Source: Halomicrobium katesii DSM 19301 (GTDB taxonomy: Archaea > Halobacteriota > Halobacteria > Halobacteriales > Haloarculaceae). From it: DNA of 64,000 nt. The translations under genes and the position numbers were made by a program. The DNA is taken from the NCBI RefSeq assembly GCF_000379085.1, contig NZ_KB905378.1:653075-717074 (forward strand). The letters run 5' to 3'. Below the pieces are notes generated by a model, which saw nothing but the letters and a program-made list of their open reading frames with translations, was not told the DNA's origin and did not search any database. This document shows positions 61,660-64,000 of this stretch, in pieces (within the stretch, counting starts at the first letter, position 1; every line of letters starts with the position of its first letter).

Positions 61660-61923
61660 CTACTCGACGGCCACGTCGCCGTCGCTGGTGACGGTCACGT
61701 CGTACCCCTCGACCGCGAAGGTGATCGTCTCGCCGCTGCCGTTGACGACCGCGGCCAGCTCGTCGGCGTCGACGTAGCTCCCGAGATCGTCGATCTCCGC
61801 CGCCGTCAGGTCGCTGCGCTCGGCCAGCGACTCGACGATCACGTCTTCGGCCGGCGTCGGACTGACCCACTCGTCCCCGGCGTCCCCACGAATCATGTAC
61901 ACTGTGCTGTCGTCCGAGTCCAT
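61660..61923 (-). CDS. HalOD1 output-domain protein
   Basis: 87 residues, consisting of one HalOD1 domain: SPTPAEDVIVESLAERSDLT with a DVDELAAVVNG-like second half and a beta-pair EGYDVTVTSDGDVAVE. HalOD1 is a haloarchaeal signalling output domain, often fused to response regulators; here it stands alone. GATTATATG on the minus strand 25 bases upstream makes it leaderless. Confidence 0.85.
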   Translation of the reverse strand: MDSDDSTVYMIRGDAGDEWVSPTPAEDVIVESLAERSDLTAAEIDDLGSYVDADELAAVVNGSGETITFAVEGYDVTVTSDGDVAVE

Positions 61924-62246
61924 ACACGGTCGAACGACCCCGACACATATAATCCGGTACGAGTAGTTTCTGGCTCTGAAACAACCGGAAACAACGGCAC
62001 TCGGCCTCGACAGCGAGCGTCGTGACTGGGCGAGCGAAAATAGGCCGGCCGCGAACAGCGCGTGCCGACCCAGTGACCAGACTGACGAATCCGGGCAGCC
62101 GTTCTCGCAGTGTACGGGAGCCGCTGCCCTGGCATCACCTCCGAAGTGATGCAGTTGTGCGGTACACGGCACCGCATCATAGTTCTTTCGCCGACCGCGC
62201 GGCGTCGGAGTCGCGACCGACCGCGAGAGGGACAGCTGGCAATTCC
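61924..62246. other. Intergenic region without a confident gene
   Basis: About 323 bases holding the promoter of the HalOD1 gene (GATTATATG near 61945) and a short inverted repeat GGCATCACCTCCGAAGTGATGC (stem GCATCAC / GTGATGC, 62131-62152). Plus-strand and minus-strand ORFs here lack coding bias. The last 35 bases duplicate the right end of the next palindromic element. Confidence 0.45.
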
Positions 62247-62312
62247 ATACTGCCACCTGTCCGTCCGGGTCGAGTCGCAACGACCGACCGCGAGAGGGAC
62301 AGCTGGCAGTAT
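62247..62312. mobile_element. Palindromic MITE-like element, family 2 copy C
   Basis: About 66 bases between ATACTGCCACCTGTCC and GGACAGCTGGCAGTAT inverted ends. The TGA stop of the dut-like gene is directly followed by TACTGCC. Its right half (CGACCGACCGCGAGAGGGAC onward) is repeated once just outside at about 62209-62243, so a partial tandem copy is present. Confidence 0.7.
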
Positions 62313-62776
62313 CAGTCGAGTTTCTCGTGCTGGTAAGAACCCTCGTAGGTCTCCTCGTGGGCGGCCTCGGCGAGGACGAACTGTGCGATCCGGGCGTCCG
62401 ATTCGAGTTCGATCTCGTGGTGGACTTCGAGCAGACCCTCGCCGCGGCCCTCGTAGCCGGCGTCCCAGACCGCGGTGTGGAGCATACAGGAGTTGCGCAT
62501 CAGCGACGACCGCGGGTAGACGAAACCGACGTGGCCTTCGGGAACGGCAACGCGTTCAGCGTACTCGGCGACGTACGCGCCCGGTTCGAGCCGATAAACG
62601 CCGTCGTCGGGATCGATCTCCGTCCGGTCACCGACGTGCTTGTCGCCGCGTTCGATCCGACCCGGCTCGACCTGTTCGGACACCGCCGCGAGCGTCAGGT
62701 CGACGCCGTTGGGCTGGATCTGTTCGGGCCGCAGGTCACCCAGCGCCTCGGCGACGAAACGTCCGCTCTTGTACAT
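62312..62776 (-). CDS. dut: dCTP deaminase/dUTPase family protein
   Basis: 154 residues. Trimeric dUTPase/Dcd fold: VDLTLAAVSEQ, Ser/Arg motif VYPRSSLMRNSCMLHTAVWD (motif III-like), and GRGEGLLEVHHE. Haloarchaeal sequences of this type are annotated as dUTP nucleotidohydrolases; the length and lack of a Dcd C-terminus support that. Prevents uracil incorporation into DNA. ATG at 62776. Confidence 0.87.
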   Translation of the reverse strand: MYKSGRFVAEALGDLRPEQIQPNGVDLTLAAVSEQVEPGRIERGDKHVGDRTEIDPDDGVYRLEPGAYVAEYAERVAVPEGHVGFVYPRSSLMRNSCMLHTAVWDAGYEGRGEGLLEVHHEIELESDARIAQFVLAEAAHEETYEGSYQHEKLD

Positions 62777-63005
62777 GCCCCATCGGTCGGTAACCAGCGT
62801 GATGAGCCTTCCGAGACCGGCACGTCGAACCGGGGGACGCGAGGCGGATCCGGATGAACAATGGTTCGGATTTCCCGAGCAGTATCGAACGATCGGCAAA
62901 GATCGTCGGCGAGAGTCACGAGAAACTGAGCAGATCCGGAAGCTAACGGGCACAAAAGGCCACAATTCGGCAGCCACCGCTCGAAAACTCGCGGGAATAC
63001 GCGGG

Positions 63006-63011
63006 ATTTAT
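63006..63011 (+). promoter_or_regulatory. TATA box of aconitase
   Basis: TTTATA 29 bases before the ATG at 63040, so the transcript is nearly leaderless. It supports that start. Confidence 0.6.
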
Positions 63012-63039
63012 ACGCGCGCGCCGTCGACTCACGGACGTT

Positions 63040-64000
63040 ATGGGACAGACGCTCACGGAGAAAATCCTCGACGATCACCTCGTCGAAGGCGAACTCACGC
63101 CCGGCGAGGAGATCGGGATCGAGATCGATCAGGTGCTGACACAGGACACGACTGGAACGCTCGTGTGGCTCCAGTTCGAAGCGCTGGGGCTCGAAGAGGT
63201 CCAGACGGAACTGGCCGCACAGTACTGTGACCACCAGACCTACCAGTTCGACTTCAAGAACACGGACGACCACCGCTTCCTGCGCTCGGCCGCTGGGACC
63301 TTCGGTGCCCACTTCTCCCGGCCCGGCAACGGTATCTGTCACAACGTCCACAAGGAGAACTTCGCCGCGCCCGGCAAGACGATGCTCGGCTCGGACTCCC
63401 ACACGCCGACCCCTGGCGGACTGGGCGAGCTCGCGATCGGCTCGGGCGGCCTCGACGTGGCCGTCGCCATGGGTGGCGGTGCCTACTACATCGACATGCC
63501 CGAGGTCGTCAACGTCCGCCTGGAAGGCGAGTTGCCCGAGTGGGCGACCGCCAAGGACGTCATCCTCGAACTGCTCCGCCGGCTCTCGGTCAAGGGCGGC
63601 GTCGGCAAGGTGCTCGAATACACCGGCCCCGGCGTCGAGAGCCTGACCGTCCCCGAGCGGACGACCATCACCAACATGGGGACCGAGCTCGGTGCGACCA
63701 CCTCGATCTTCCCGACCGACGAGAACACGGAGGACTACCTCTCGCGCCTCGGTCGCGACGAGGAGTACGTCGAGCTCCAGCCCGACGACGACGCCGAGTA
63801 CGCCGACGAGATCGTCGTCGACCTCTCGGACCTCGAACCGCTCATCGCACAGCCGTCCATGCCCGACAACGTCGTCCCGGTCGAAGAGGTCGAGGGCGTC
63901 GACGTCGAGCAGGTCATGATCGGCTCCTGTACGAACGGTGCCTACGAGGACATTCTGCCCTCGGCGAAGATGCTGGAGGACCGCAACGTCGACAAGAAGA
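63040..64000 (+). CDS. acn: Aconitate hydratase (N-terminal part, cut by window edge)
   Basis: First 320 residues. Opens MGQTLTEKILDDHLVEGELT; KTMLGSDSHTPTPGGLGELA contains catalytic SH/TPxxG and GSCTNGAYEDIL carries the first Fe-S cysteine. Interconverts citrate and isocitrate in the citric acid cycle. The rest lies beyond base 64000. Confidence 0.95.
   Translation, partial: MGQTLTEKILDDHLVEGELTPGEEIGIEIDQVLTQDTTGTLVWLQFEALGLEEVQTELAAQYCDHQTYQFDFKNTDDHRFLRSAAGTFGAHFSRPGNGICHNVHKENFAAPGKTMLGSDSHTPTPGGLGELAIGSGGLDVAVAMGGGAYYIDMPEVVNVRLEGELPEWATAKDVILELLRRLSVKGGVGKVLEYTGPGVESLTVPERTTITNMGTELGATTSIFPTDENTEDYLSRLGRDEEYVELQPDDDAEYADEIVVDLSDLEPLIAQPSMPDNVVPVEEVEGVDVEQVMIGSCTNGAYEDILPSAKMLEDRNVDKK

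Overview
The window is chromosomal DNA of a halophilic archaeon (class Halobacteria). It is GC-rich, its proteins are strongly acidic, promoters are archaeal TATA boxes (TTTATA type) often only about 25-35 bases upstream of leaderless starts, secreted proteins carry twin-arginine lipoprotein signals, and it encodes archaeal housekeeping proteins (RNA polymerase B'' and H, CetZ, a doublet histone, an RPA-like protein, archaeal CCA-adding enzyme, phosphorylating type II GAPDH, Azf-type glucose-6-phosphate dehydrogenase, archaeosine synthesis genes). The set fits a Haloarcula/Halomicrobium-like organism; that assignment is inference.

Layout. 1-1.1 kb: start of the RNA polymerase rpoH-rpoB'' operon and two identical tRNA-Asp genes. 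1.3-7 kb: small regulators and membrane proteins, a CetZ cytoskeletal gene and two isoaspartate-methyltransferase-like genes. 7-18.6 kb: lipoprotein, M29-like aminopeptidase, type II GAPDH, phosphodiesterase, then an accessory patch with a large exported protein ending in a 76-residue cysteine-rich halocin C8-like domain beside a polytopic membrane protein, then an APH-type kinase and phosphoglycerate kinase. 19.2-25.6 kb: complete dppABCDF peptide-type ABC transporter operon on the minus strand. 26-29.4 kb: DyP-peroxidase-like and P19/Tp34-like exported lipoproteins plus a membrane protein, possibly iron handling. 29.7-40.5 kb: tRNA-Lys, a CAT-anticodon tRNA and tRNA-Asn, a DRG/NOG1-type GTPase, hisE, pdxT, PrsW-like protease, riboflavin synthase, UvrD-like helicase, small zinc proteins and regulators. 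40.6-50.7 kb: CCA transferase, histone-deacetylase/histone operon, RPA, tRNA-Arg, dioxygenase, glycosyltransferase, azf, dihydroneopterin aldolase. 50.7-57.5 kb: membrane proteins, creatininase/ArfB-like hydrolase, PQQ-propeller lipoprotein, GNAT, oxidoreductase, MscS channel. 58.3-61 kb: queD-queE-folE-queC (preQ0/archaeosine). 61.2-64 kb: methylglyoxal synthase, HalOD1 protein, dUTPase/dCTP-deaminase-like protein and the start of aconitase.

The most interesting signals lie between and at the ends of genes. (1) Six short palindromic elements of about 66-78 bp, in two families that differ in their ends, sit in the same kind of target (TGAT|GA), with an AT on both sides, usually right at a TGA stop codon. 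One copy interrupts a membrane-protein gene, and removing it plus one AT restores the reading frame exactly. (2) At five loci, all on the minus strand, the 3' end of a gene (aminopeptidase, hisE, azf, tRNA-Lys, tRNA-Asn) is duplicated one or more times just downstream, with spacers that mostly carry GAGC-NNN-GCGA hairpin motifs. (3) The halocin C8-like precursor at 13.0-15.0 kb.
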